Shown here piece after piece: positions 1 through 6,172 of a stretch of DNA of 6,848 nucleotides. The notes under the pieces are model-generated. The model worked only from the letters and a program-made list of their open reading frames with translations, was not told where the DNA came from and did not search any database. How positions within the stretch are numbered: position 1 is the stretch's first letter; each line of letters begins with the position of its first letter. The position numbers were made by a program, and so were the translations under genes. Origin of the DNA: Atopobiaceae bacterium (GTDB taxonomy: Bacteria; Actinomycetota; Coriobacteriia; Coriobacteriales; Atopobiaceae); assembly GCA_017460265.1 (NCBI GenBank), contig JAFUBJ010000528.1, positions 1 to 6,848 of the forward strand, read 5' to 3'.

Positions 1-46
1 CCTGCGACAGCGCCGACGCCGCGCCCTCTACGATAAGATTCTCCAT
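1..46 (-). CDS. 5' end of an unidentified gene, cut by the window edge
   Basis: The reverse strand has an ATG at 44-46 followed by 15 open codons (MENLIVEGAASALSQ) up to the window edge. It is preceded by a purine-rich Shine-Dalgarno stretch (AGAGAGGAAG on the minus strand, 51-60) at suitable spacing, and further upstream by a plausible -35/-10 pair. Start, ribosome site and promoter line up, which supports a real gene divergent from the CPBP gene. The peptide is too short to assign a family, and no signal peptide or membrane segment is evident in the visible part. Confidence 0.55.
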   Translation of the reverse strand, partial: MENLIVEGAASALSQ

Positions 47-77
47 GGGTCTTCCTCTCTTTCGAATCTCGACAATC

Positions 78-99
78 CGAAGGTTAGGAAGACCCTTCG
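78..99. promoter_or_regulatory. Short inverted repeat overlapping the candidate promoter
   Basis: CGAAGG (78-83) and CCTTCG (94-99) are perfect 6-bp inverted arms separated by 10 bp. They lie between and over the predicted -10 and -35 elements of the leftward promoter, where an operator for a dimeric repressor would be expected. Six-base arms can arise by chance, so this is only a candidate operator. Confidence 0.25.
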
Positions 100-109
100 C
101 TTAGGTCAA
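81..109 (-). promoter_or_regulatory. Candidate sigma-70-type promoter for the leftmost gene
   Basis: Read on the minus strand, TTGACC (104-109) matches the -35 consensus at five of six bases. It is followed after exactly 17 nt by TAACCT (81-86), a weak -10 element. Transcription would begin near position 74, giving a leader of about 28 nt to the ATG at 46. Spacing and position are good; the -10 match is poor, so this is a prediction only. Confidence 0.35.
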
Positions 110-176
110 ACCAACAGAAACGTTATGCCGACAGAGTACACTCGCCTTATTGATGACGCGCAAGGAGGGGGCGACC

Positions 177-1931
177 ATGCCCGAGATAAAGATGGACATC
201 CGCAAGGACAAGAACATGCTTATGGCGCTTTGCCTGGCGCTGACCGCCGTCACCTACTTGGCGGGAAGGCTGGTGACACCTGTCGCCTTGTCGTATGGGC
301 TGGACGACATGATCGTGCGCACGATTGTCCGCGCCGTGTGCGCGGTCGTGTTCATGGTGTTGCTTGGAGGTGCCGGCTGGCTGCTTCCCAACCTTCAGAA
401 GATTCGCGACTCCTGGCGCTACACACGGCCCCTTGTCCTTATCAACATCGTGATAGCAACGCTCATGGGAACCTGGGCGACGTTCCTTTTGCTTTTCCAA
501 GGCGACTTCTCTTCTGAGCAGTTGAAGAACTTTGCCTACATCACGGCGCTTTGCATCTTTGTGGGCATCAACGAGGAGGGCATGTTCCGCGGCCTCCTGT
601 TTGGGGGCCTTTTGGCTGGCTTGGGAAGGCGGAAGGATGGCCCTTTGTGGGCAGCCATCATCTCGTCCGTTGCCTTTGGGTTCATTCACGTGGCCTTTGA
701 CATTAACTATGGTGACCTGCTGAGCATTGTTCAGGGACTGCTCAAGACAATCGAGACCGGCATGATGGGCTTCGTCCTGTGCGTTGCGGTGCTCGAGGGG
801 CGCAACATCGTGGGTGCCATGACGGTCCATGCATTCTTTGACTGGGTTCTGATGATCCAAAATGGAGTCAATGGCGTTACGCCCACGGCAACGTATGTGA
901 GCTCGGATCAGACGGTTGGCTTTGCGGCCATCATCATGTACCTCATCCTCATGGCTCTGTACGCGCCCAAGACCATAGAGTCCGTCAAGCGCCTCCGCGC
1001 CATGCCTTTGCCCCAGTATGGACCCTTCGTTCCCGAGGAAGAGAGCGCCAAGATTGTGATTGCCAAGCCGATCGCGCAGGGAGGGCAGCCTCATCATCCT
1101 GCGGACGCTACGCCAGCGCACCTGCGCAGGGAGCGAGCCCACAAAGTGCTCGATCACAAGATAGCGACCATTCCGGCCTCGTTAATCTCGTTTTTGGTGG
1201 TCAACAACCTCGTATCGGTGGTATGGATGATCATCTTTGGGTCGGGAACGGTGAGCCAGGTGCTTACGGGCGCTAGTACCGTGGCCATCAGCATTGCGTT
1301 ACTGTTTGGCTTCCAGAGACTCTTTGCAAATGAGTTTGACGGCATGGTGGGATGGTCGACGCAGGGCTTGTTGTACGTGCTGCCCGCGTTGGTCCTTGCC
1401 ATCCCTAACATCAAGGAATGGTTTGAGAGCAGCCTTAACAACCCGCTGATTTGCCTGGTGCTTTCCATGGCACCGGGCTTTTCGGAGGAGGTCGTCTTTC
1501 GTGCCATCCCCGGTGCCAACTGGATGCGCATGAGCGGTGAGCGGTCAGAGATCTTGAAGTGCGTCTTGACGACGTCCGTGGGCTTCAGCTTGATTCATGG
1601 GATCAACCTGTTTGCCGGCGCCGCGTTGTCATCGACCCTCTTCCAGCTGTTTTATGCCTTCTGTCTGGGGACCTTGTTCTGTGCGGTCTTTCTACGGACG
1701 GGCAGCATCTGGCCCTGCATCATCGTGCATACGCTCATCGACTTCACGAGCTTTATGACCTTGGACATGGAGCACATGGGTGTCCTTTCGTCAGAGATCG
1801 TCCTCAGCTGGGATTTCTGGCTGGTCGTTGTTGGCGCTATCGGCTTGGTTGCATGGGCAGGCTATCTGCTGCGTCCTGCCAAGCAGGCCGAGATCGTGGC
1901 CCTGTGGAAGGAAAAGTGGCACAAGGCATAG
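177..1931 (+). CDS. Tandem-domain CPBP (Abi/CAAX-type) intramembrane metalloprotease
   Basis: This 584-residue polytopic membrane protein carries two CPBP glutamic-type/metallo intramembrane protease domains. Domain 1 has the EExxxR motif at E133-E134 to R138, FxxxH ending at H171, and HxxxD at H218/D222. Domain 2 repeats the set: E437-E438 to R442, FxxxH ending at H474, and H518/D522. Hydrophobic segments begin near residue 14 and recur through both halves; a hydrophilic linker of about 60 residues (roughly 266-328, rich in Pro, Glu, His and Arg) separates them. The ATG at 177 is chosen because AAGGAGG (162-168) sits 8 nt upstream; the earlier TTG and ATG at 150 and 153 lie before that site. 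Known family members cleave prenylated proteins or peptides in the membrane, or give bacteriocin self-immunity. The substrate here is unknown. Single-domain CPBP proteins are usually about half this length, so this is a fusion or old internal duplication. Confidence 0.9.
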   Translation: MPEIKMDIRKDKNMLMALCLALTAVTYLAGRLVTPVALSYGLDDMIVRTIVRAVCAVVFMVLLGGAGWLLPNLQKIRDSWRYTRPLVLINIVIATLMGTWATFLLLFQGDFSSEQLKNFAYITALCIFVGINEEGMFRGLLFGGLLAGLGRRKDGPLWAAIISSVAFGFIHVAFDINYGDLLSIVQGLLKTIETGMMGFVLCVAVLEGRNIVGAMTVHAFFDWVLMIQNGVNGVTPTATYVSSDQTVGFAAIIMYLILMALYAPKTIESVKRLRAMPLPQYGPFVPEEESAKIVIAKPIAQGGQPHHPADATPAHLRRERAHKVLDHKIATIPASLISFLVVNNLVSVVWMIIFGSGTVSQVLTGASTVAISIALLFGFQRLFANEFDGMVGWSTQGLLYVLPALVLAIPNIKEWFESSLNNPLICLVLSMAPGFSEEVVFRAIPGANWMRMSGERSEILKCVLTTSVGFSLIHGINLFAGAALSSTLFQLFYAFCLGTLFCAVFLRTGSIWPCIIVHTLIDFTSFMTLDMEHMGVLSSEIVLSWDFWLVVVGAIGLVAWAGYLLRPAKQAEIVALWKEKWHKA

Positions 1932-1976
1932 ACGCTCGCGCTTGGAAGGTGCCTCGCCGGAAACGTGACGTCTGCG

Positions 1977-2007
1977 TTGAGAATCCGACAAGGCTTTACC
2001 ATGTAAT
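1977..2007 (+). promoter_or_regulatory. Weak candidate promoter inside repeat copy 1 and spacer 1
   Basis: TTGAGA (1977-1982) matches the -35 consensus at five of six bases and TGTAAT (2002-2007) matches the -10 at five of six, but the 19-nt spacing is longer than usual. If used, it would transcribe repeat copies 2 and 3 as the leader of the HAD phosphatase. The -35-like bases recur in copy 2 without a matching -10. Confidence 0.2.
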
Positions 2008-2035
2008 GTCGGAAACCTGACGACCACGTTGAGAA

Positions 2036-2065
2036 TCCGACAAGAACGGGCCCGTGGGTGTCGGA
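2036..2065 (+). other. Predicted stem-loop between repeat copies 2 and 3
   Basis: TCCGACA (2036-2042) can pair with TGTCGGA (2059-2065), and the 16-nt interval contains the perfect 10-bp palindrome ACGGGCCCGT (2046-2055). In RNA this gives an outer 7-bp stem, and in DNA an inner cruciform-capable core. A similar outer stem without the inner palindrome joins 1984-1990 to 2007-2013. No T-tract follows, so it is not a standard intrinsic terminator. The left arm of the copy 2 internal pairing (2007-2013) makes the possible folds mutually exclusive. Confidence 0.5.
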
Positions 2066-2093
2066 AACGTGACGACCACGCTTCGGAGGCGAC

Positions 2094-2951
2094 ATGATAA
2101 AGCTGGTTCTGACCGACTTGGACAACACGCTCATTCCGCACAGGCAGGGCGAGGCCTTTCACGAGGCCGTCTTGTCTGACGAGGGAGTCGCGGCCATTCG
2201 TGCGCTGCTGGATGAAGGCGTTCACTTCGGGCCGGCAACGGGGCGTGCCCCGTCATCGATGGCCGAGACCTTCAGGGACAATTCCTGGGCGTACGCGACC
2301 GGTGCCTATTCCAATGGGCAGCTGGTCTGCGTGGACGGGGAAGTCGTGCACCGCGAGTGGACCGACGCTGGTCTTTTGCAGCGCGTCTCGGACATCCTCG
2401 ACGAGCAGCCCGAGGGCTTTCTGGTGTTTTTTGACATGGAGGGAGATGGGCCCAACTGGGGCGTCTCGCGCAAGTATCACATGGACGAGGCAAACGCGGG
2501 TGACTTCTTGAGGGTATCCAAGCTGTATCCCGAGGTGCAGGGGCCCACGCTCAAGGCTATTATCCGCATGAAGGGGCCGCAGCGCACGCAGGGGCTGTAC
2601 GACCTTCTGTGCAAGGAGGTCCCCGAGCTGGACTTTGCGCTCCCGTCTCCCAACGCGCAGGTCATCGACATTATGCCCAAGGGCTGGGGCAAGGGGAGCG
2701 CGGCGCGCATCATGGCAGAGGTGCTCGGTATCTCCATCGACGAGGTTGCGGCCTTTGGCGATGCCGACAACGACGTCTCGATGCTTGAGGCCGTGCCCAA
2801 CTCGGTCGCCGTCGCCAACGCCAGCGACGCCGCCGCGGCGGCAGCACGCTGGCGCATAGGCGATGCGCTTGACGAGTCGGTGGCAAAGGCGTTGGCAGAC
2901 ATCGCCGCCGCCACGGCGCGCGGGGACATGCCTTCCTTCATGCGTGGGTGA
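2094..2951 (+). CDS. Cof-type HAD-IIB family phosphatase
   Basis: The 285-residue product has every core motif of the haloacid dehalogenase superfamily, Cof/YidA-like branch. Motif I is DLDNT with nucleophile D8 and acid/base D10. Motif II is T49 in ATGR. Motif III is K200 in the GWGKGSA segment. Motif IV is GDADND with D223, N226 and D227 for magnesium. The region of about residues 80-190 between motifs II and III is the expected place and size for the C2B cap, which sets substrate choice. Such enzymes are cytoplasmic and dephosphorylate sugar phosphates, nucleotides or cofactor intermediates such as FMN or pyridoxal phosphate; the substrate cannot be read from sequence. Length is normal for the family. 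The ATG at 2094 follows GGAGG (2085-2089) with a short 4-nt spacing, and both lie inside the third intergenic repeat copy. The gene ends 14 bp before the convergent binding-protein gene. Confidence 0.92.
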   Translation: MIKLVLTDLDNTLIPHRQGEAFHEAVLSDEGVAAIRALLDEGVHFGPATGRAPSSMAETFRDNSWAYATGAYSNGQLVCVDGEVVHREWTDAGLLQRVSDILDEQPEGFLVFFDMEGDGPNWGVSRKYHMDEANAGDFLRVSKLYPEVQGPTLKAIIRMKGPQRTQGLYDLLCKEVPELDFALPSPNAQVIDIMPKGWGKGSAARIMAEVLGISIDEVAAFGDADNDVSMLEAVPNSVAVANASDAAAAAARWRIGDALDESVAKALADIAAATARGDMPSFMRG

Positions 2952-2965
2952 GCTGCGCTATACGT

Positions 2966-4564
2966 TTATCCTTCAGTCGCGTCCACGTCAACATTGGCGA
3001 CGTGGAAGCTCATGTTGCCCACCTTGTGGCCGAGCACGTGGGGCTTTGCCGCGTAGTTGTAGTGAGGGTAGAGGATCGGCAGCATGGCGTAGTCGCGCCG
3101 TGATGCGATGTCGTCTGCCTGGCGATAGAGCTCTGCTTGGGCATCTGCGTCCAGCTCTGTACGTGCGGCATTCATGAGCTGGTCAAACTCGTCGTTGGCG
3201 TAGAAGCACCCATGATGTGCCGCGTTTTCGCTCTCAAAGTACGAGAGCAAGCCATCCGCTCCGGGGTAGTCTGCAAACCATCCGTTGATGAGGATCTGTA
3301 TGTTTCCTGCCGCCCAGTCGTCCATGAAGGTGCCGTTGTCCATCTGCTGCAGGTTGACGGTGATGCCCGCCTGCTGCCAGTAGCCTTGGATCGCCTCGGC
3401 AACCGTGGCAAAGAGCGCCCTGGTCCTGAACTCGAGCGTGAGTCCGTCCGGGCACGCCTCTGCTAAGAGCTCGCGTGCCCGCGCGGGGTCGTAGGCAAAG
3501 GCGTCGACCGTGCTGTCAAACCCGGGAATCTGGGGCGTCAGGAAGCCCGAGGCAGCCTGCCCCTGGCCATCCATGATGGTATCGACCAGCTCCTGCCGGT
3601 TGATGGCAAGCGAGAGCGCCTCACGCACGCGCATGTCCGCCAGGCGCTCATCGCGCAGGTTGAGGTTCACAAACTGCAGGCCAAGCGGCAGGTACGGGTA
3701 GGTGTTGCCCACAAAGTCGGGGTCGTCCTTATACTGGCCGTAGAGCGAAAAGCCAATGTCGCACCAATCGATGTCGCCGTTCTTGAAGGCCATCAGCTTG
3801 GTGCTGGCGTCGTCGTAGTACACTACGTGCGCCTCGTCAATCAGGCAGGGCTCACCGTGATAGCCCTCAAAGCGCTCGAAGACGGTCTCGGTCGTGTCGT
3901 CGTTCGAGACAAGGCGCATCTTCCCGGTCCCAACGGCGCTTGTGCCCAAGCCCCAGGCGTCACCGGCGTCCGTGCATGCCTTGCGTGGGAAGATGTGTGC
4001 GTAGTTGATGCCTAGGCTTGGGACAAAGGTCGCAGAAGGCTCCGAGAGAACGAACGAGAAGTGCGTGTCGTCGGTGATGACGATGCCCTCGTCCAAGTTG
4101 TCCCGCTCGCCGGCAAGCATCTCTGGCGCGCCTTTGATCTGCAGGTAGTTGGCATAGTTGCCCGCGCCAGTCGCAGGGGAGAACATGCGCTCGAAGGTGA
4201 ACTTGACGTCGTCTGCCGTGAGCGTGGAGCCATCGTGGAACCGCACGTTCTCCAGCAGGGTGCACGGCAGCGTGACGCCGTCTGCCTGGAAGCTGGGGAC
4301 CTCGGTGAGCAGCGTGGGCACGAGCTCGAGGTCGTCGTTCCAGGTGAGCAGACCCTCAAAGATGGCGTCGGTGAGGGTGCCGGCCACGCTCATGCCGTTC
4401 TTCTGCATGTCGAGCGGTGCTCCCAACGCGCCCATGCCAAAGCGCACGACCTTCTTGGGACTGTCGGAAGATTCGCCGCCTGCCTGCTGGCCGCATGCGG
4501 CAAGCAGGGCCGGGACGGCAAACGAGGCACTACTCAGAAAAGCGCGACGGGTGAGGTTGTTCAT
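2966..4564 (-). CDS. Family 5 peptide/solute-binding lipoprotein (ABC transporter)
   Basis: This 532-residue protein matches the DppA/OppA-type SBP_bac_5 family in length and landmarks: VRFHDGSTLTADDVKFTFER near residues 107-126, GTGKMRLV at 212-219, VREALSLAINRQELV at 313-327, YDPARARELL at 358-367 and a W429-F430-A-D-Y-P segment late in the chain. The N-terminus combines a twin-arginine motif (TRRAFL, R6-R7) with a lipobox (LAAC, C24), so it is probably exported, possibly by Tat, and lipid-anchored on the outer face of the membrane. The family captures peptides, and sometimes nickel, haem or sugars, for an ABC importer; no permease or ATPase is in the window. It is the last gene of the operon: AGGAAGGAAG (4571-4580) lies 6 nt before the ATG and overlaps the stop codon of the upstream gene. 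Confidence 0.93.
   Translation of the reverse strand: MNNLTRRAFLSSASFAVPALLAACGQQAGGESSDSPKKVVRFGMGALGAPLDMQKNGMSVAGTLTDAIFEGLLTWNDDLELVPTLLTEVPSFQADGVTLPCTLLENVRFHDGSTLTADDVKFTFERMFSPATGAGNYANYLQIKGAPEMLAGERDNLDEGIVITDDTHFSFVLSEPSATFVPSLGINYAHIFPRKACTDAGDAWGLGTSAVGTGKMRLVSNDDTTETVFERFEGYHGEPCLIDEAHVVYYDDASTKLMAFKNGDIDWCDIGFSLYGQYKDDPDFVGNTYPYLPLGLQFVNLNLRDERLADMRVREALSLAINRQELVDTIMDGQGQAASGFLTPQIPGFDSTVDAFAYDPARARELLAEACPDGLTLEFRTRALFATVAEAIQGYWQQAGITVNLQQMDNGTFMDDWAAGNIQILINGWFADYPGADGLLSYFESENAAHHGCFYANDEFDQLMNAARTELDADAQAELYRQADDIASRRDYAMLPILYPHYNYAAKPHVLGHKVGNMSFHVANVDVDATEG
2982..3006. terminator. Inverted repeat at the HAD / binding-protein convergence
   Basis: TCCACGTC (2982-2989) and GACGTGGA (2999-3006) form a perfect 8-bp stem with a 9-nt loop, about 30 bp after the HAD stop codon and inside the last codons of the convergent binding-protein gene. 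It could slow or end transcription of the HAD gene. It has no T-tract on either strand and overlaps coding sequence, so a chance dyad is equally possible. Confidence 0.2.
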
Positions 4565-4578
4565 GATTTGCTTCCTTC

Positions 4579-5559
4579 CTAGGATTCGTTGATCACTACC
4601 AGCTTGCCCTGGAAACCGCCCGCGTCCTGCATCTTCAGCGCGTCCACCAGGTGGTTGAAGTCAAACACCCTTGCGACGAAGGGTTCGATGCCGTGCTCTG
4701 CCACAAACGAGAAGATGTCGTGTATGGCTTGTTGCGTGGGGTAGTTGGAGAAGAAGCCCGTGAGGTAGCGCCCGTTGGGGATCTCCTTGATGGGATCAAA
4801 GCCGTCAAGTGTGAACTGGCCACCCAGGATGCCCGTGTCGCAGCAGATGCCGCCCGGCCTCAGGCAGAGGAGCGAATCGCGCAGGGTTGCGGGCCCTGAT
4901 AGTTCGAGGACCTTGTTTGCACGGACGCCCCTGTCTGCCAGGGTCCCGTTGTCCATCACGACCTCGTCGGCACCAAAACCCTCAAGCAGCTCAACATATC
5001 TCTTACGATGCGTTGTCGCGATGACGTGGCAGCCAAGGGCATGGGCAATCTGGATGGCGGCATAGCCAAGGCCGCAGCTTGCCGCACGTATGAGCAAGGT
5101 GTCTTGGACGCTCAGCTGCAGGCACTCAAAGAGCGACCCCCATGCGGTGAAGAAGGTCTCGGGAAGGGCGGCAAGCGTAGCCCAGGGCAGGTCGCATGCC
5201 GCTTCGGGGACGGCAAAGAGGTGGTCGGCACGCACGAGGCAATACTGCGCATAGCTGCCATCCCACATGCGCCCCATGCCGCCCATGAGCATGCAAACCT
5301 TCTGCCCGACGGAGAAGGGCTGGTCGGAGGGATCAACGACTTCGCCCACGCCCTCGATGCCCGGGATGATGGGCTTTGTGATGTAGTCCTCGCGTATCTC
5401 GTCATGACGCAGCTCCCACTCGGCGTGGTTGAGGCCAAAGCCGCGCACGCGCACGAGCACCCATCCGGGCTTGGCCGTGGGGATTGGAACGTCAATCAGC
5501 ATCGCCTTGCCTGCGGGGGTGACGTCAAAGATCTGCAGGGCGCGCATCGTCTTTTCCAT
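4579..5559 (-). CDS. Zinc-less MDR-superfamily oxidoreductase (quinone reductase-like)
   Basis: The 326-residue product has the two-domain layout of medium-chain dehydrogenases/reductases. The N-terminal GroES-like domain contains GFGLNHAEW (40-48) and PGIEGVGEV (66-74), where zinc alcohol dehydrogenases have the zinc-ligand GHE; its absence places it with NAD(P)H:quinone oxidoreductases and enoyl reductases. The Rossmann domain starts near residue 155 with RAASCGLGYAA (158-168) followed by an NADP-site-like segment ending near THRKR (183-187). C162 replaces the glycine usual in the AAGGVG-type loop. It probably reduces a quinone or activated carbonyl/alkene with NADPH in the cytoplasm. ATG 5559 is chosen over an extension to 5739 because GAAGGAG lies 9 nt upstream (5569-5575), inside the end of the nitroreductase gene; an ATG at 5547 is a weaker alternative. 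The gap to the nitroreductase stop is 4 nt, indicating one operon. Confidence 0.9.
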   Translation of the reverse strand: MEKTMRALQIFDVTPAGKAMLIDVPIPTAKPGWVLVRVRGFGLNHAEWELRHDEIREDYITKPIIPGIEGVGEVVDPSDQPFSVGQKVCMLMGGMGRMWDGSYAQYCLVRADHLFAVPEAACDLPWATLAALPETFFTAWGSLFECLQLSVQDTLLIRAASCGLGYAAIQIAHALGCHVIATTHRKRYVELLEGFGADEVVMDNGTLADRGVRANKVLELSGPATLRDSLLCLRPGGICCDTGILGGQFTLDGFDPIKEIPNGRYLTGFFSNYPTQQAIHDIFSFVAEHGIEPFVARVFDFNHLVDALKMQDAGGFQGKLVVINES

Positions 5560-5563
5560 GGAA

Positions 5564-6172
5564 CTACGCTCCTTCGTGAGTGACGGCGTTGAAGAAACAG
5601 GTCTTTTCGATAGGCTGGCGCGAGCCGGAGAGGTCGTGATGGACGGCCGCGTCAGATGCCTCGTAGCCCAGGTACAGCATGCAGACCATTTCCCAGCTCT
5701 GGGGAATGTCCAGCAGCTCACGTGCCTTGTCGTGGTCAAAGTAGCTGATCCATGCGCTGCCCAGGCCCAGGCTTGCCGCCTCGAGCATCATGTGCGTTGC
5801 CACGATGGTCGCGTCGGTGACGCCGCTCGTCTCGCCCGTGGTAGGGTGGCGCCAGCACACGTCGCGGTCGTAGCACACCAGCAGGACCGTTGGCGCACCG
5901 TAGTACAGCACGATGCGGTCATGCTCGGGCGTGTCGCTTTCGCAGGCCAGGTCCACGTACTTCTTTTGCCAGCCAAAGGTGCAGAACTCCCGCACCTTCG
6001 CCAGGTTTTCAGGCGTGTCGAGCACCAGGATGCGCTGCGGCTGGGCGTTGACCGCCGTGGGTGCCCATCGACCTGCCTCCAGCACTGCCGCCAGCTTTTC
6101 GGGCTCCACGGGCCGGTCTGCATAGCTGCGCACCGTGTGGCGCCTGCGCGATATGTCCATGAGGTCGGGCAC
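5564..6172 (-). CDS. FMN-dependent nitroreductase family protein
   Basis: The predicted 202-residue protein has the hallmarks of the nitroreductase fold: the N-terminal RRRHTVRSY segment (9-17) that contacts the FMN phosphate, APTAVNAQPQ (37-46) as the NxQPW/R-type FMN loop, D120 followed by the helix THMMLEAASLGLGSAWI (126-142), and LGY at 168-170. These enzymes are usually cytoplasmic homodimers using NAD(P)H and FMN to reduce nitro compounds, quinones or flavins; the true substrate is unknown. Start choice: GTG 6172 lies 5 nt after GGAGAGGAG (minus strand, 6178-6186) and begins MPDLMDISRR. ATG 6160 gives the more usual MDISRRR beginning but is 17 nt from that site. The open frame extends to a GTG at 6223 without a ribosome site. 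It is the first gene of the three-gene operon and faces the LysR gene. Confidence 0.9.
   Translation of the reverse strand: MPDLMDISRRRHTVRSYADRPVEPEKLAAVLEAGRWAPTAVNAQPQRILVLDTPENLAKVREFCTFGWQKKYVDLACESDTPEHDRIVLYYGAPTVLLVCYDRDVCWRHPTTGETSGVTDATIVATHMMLEAASLGLGSAWISYFDHDKARELLDIPQSWEMVCMLYLGYEASDAAVHHDLSGSRQPIEKTCFFNAVTHEGA

Larger units (their letters stand above)
1957..2096. repeat. Three-copy tandem array of a 36-bp repeat at 52-bp period
   Basis: Copies start at 1957, 2009 and 2061, exactly 52 bp apart, and each is 36 bp (ending 1992, 2044 and 2096). Copies 1 and 2 match at 31 of 36 positions and share the unbroken right half CGTTGAGAATCCGACAAG. Copy 3 matches copy 2 at 19 of its first 20 bases, then diverges (9 of 16) where it contains the ribosome site and start codon of the HAD gene. 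The two 16-bp spacers (1993-2008 and 2045-2060) are unrelated. Left ends carry TGTCGGA (copies 2 and 3) and right ends TCCGACA (copies 1 and 2), so arms can pair within copy 2 or between neighbouring copies. The array fills most of the gap between the CPBP and HAD genes. It resembles interspersed palindromic (REP/BIME-like) intergenic repeats; function unknown. Confidence 0.85.

Noticed and set aside
71..80. GACAATCCGA resembling the repeat core GAGAATCCGA on the other side of the CPBP gene
   Set aside because: Only 10 bases with one mismatch and no further match to the 36-bp unit; too short to call a repeat copy or flanking element.
150..176. Upstream TTG/ATG starts for the CPBP gene
   Set aside because: They lie upstream of the strong Shine-Dalgarno site at 162-168, which serves ATG 177 at ideal spacing.
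147..1157. Long minus-strand frame opposite the CPBP gene
   Set aside because: It is a shadow of the real gene: low-complexity, His/Arg/Gln-rich translation without family motifs, while the plus frame has two full sets of protease motifs.
1957..2096. CRISPR array (36-bp repeats with unique spacers)
   Set aside because: Repeat length fits but the spacers are only 16 bp, far below the usual 26-40; copy 3 overlaps a gene start, and no cas genes are nearby.
4061..4592. Plus-strand frames of 144-173 codons opposite the binding-protein gene
   Set aside because: No ribosome site or recognisable motif, and the minus strand carries a full-length family 5 binding lipoprotein there.
5560..5739. N-terminal extension of the MDR oxidoreductase
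   Set aside because: The extension overlaps the nitroreductase coding region in another frame and has no family similarity; a strong ribosome site sets the start at 5559.
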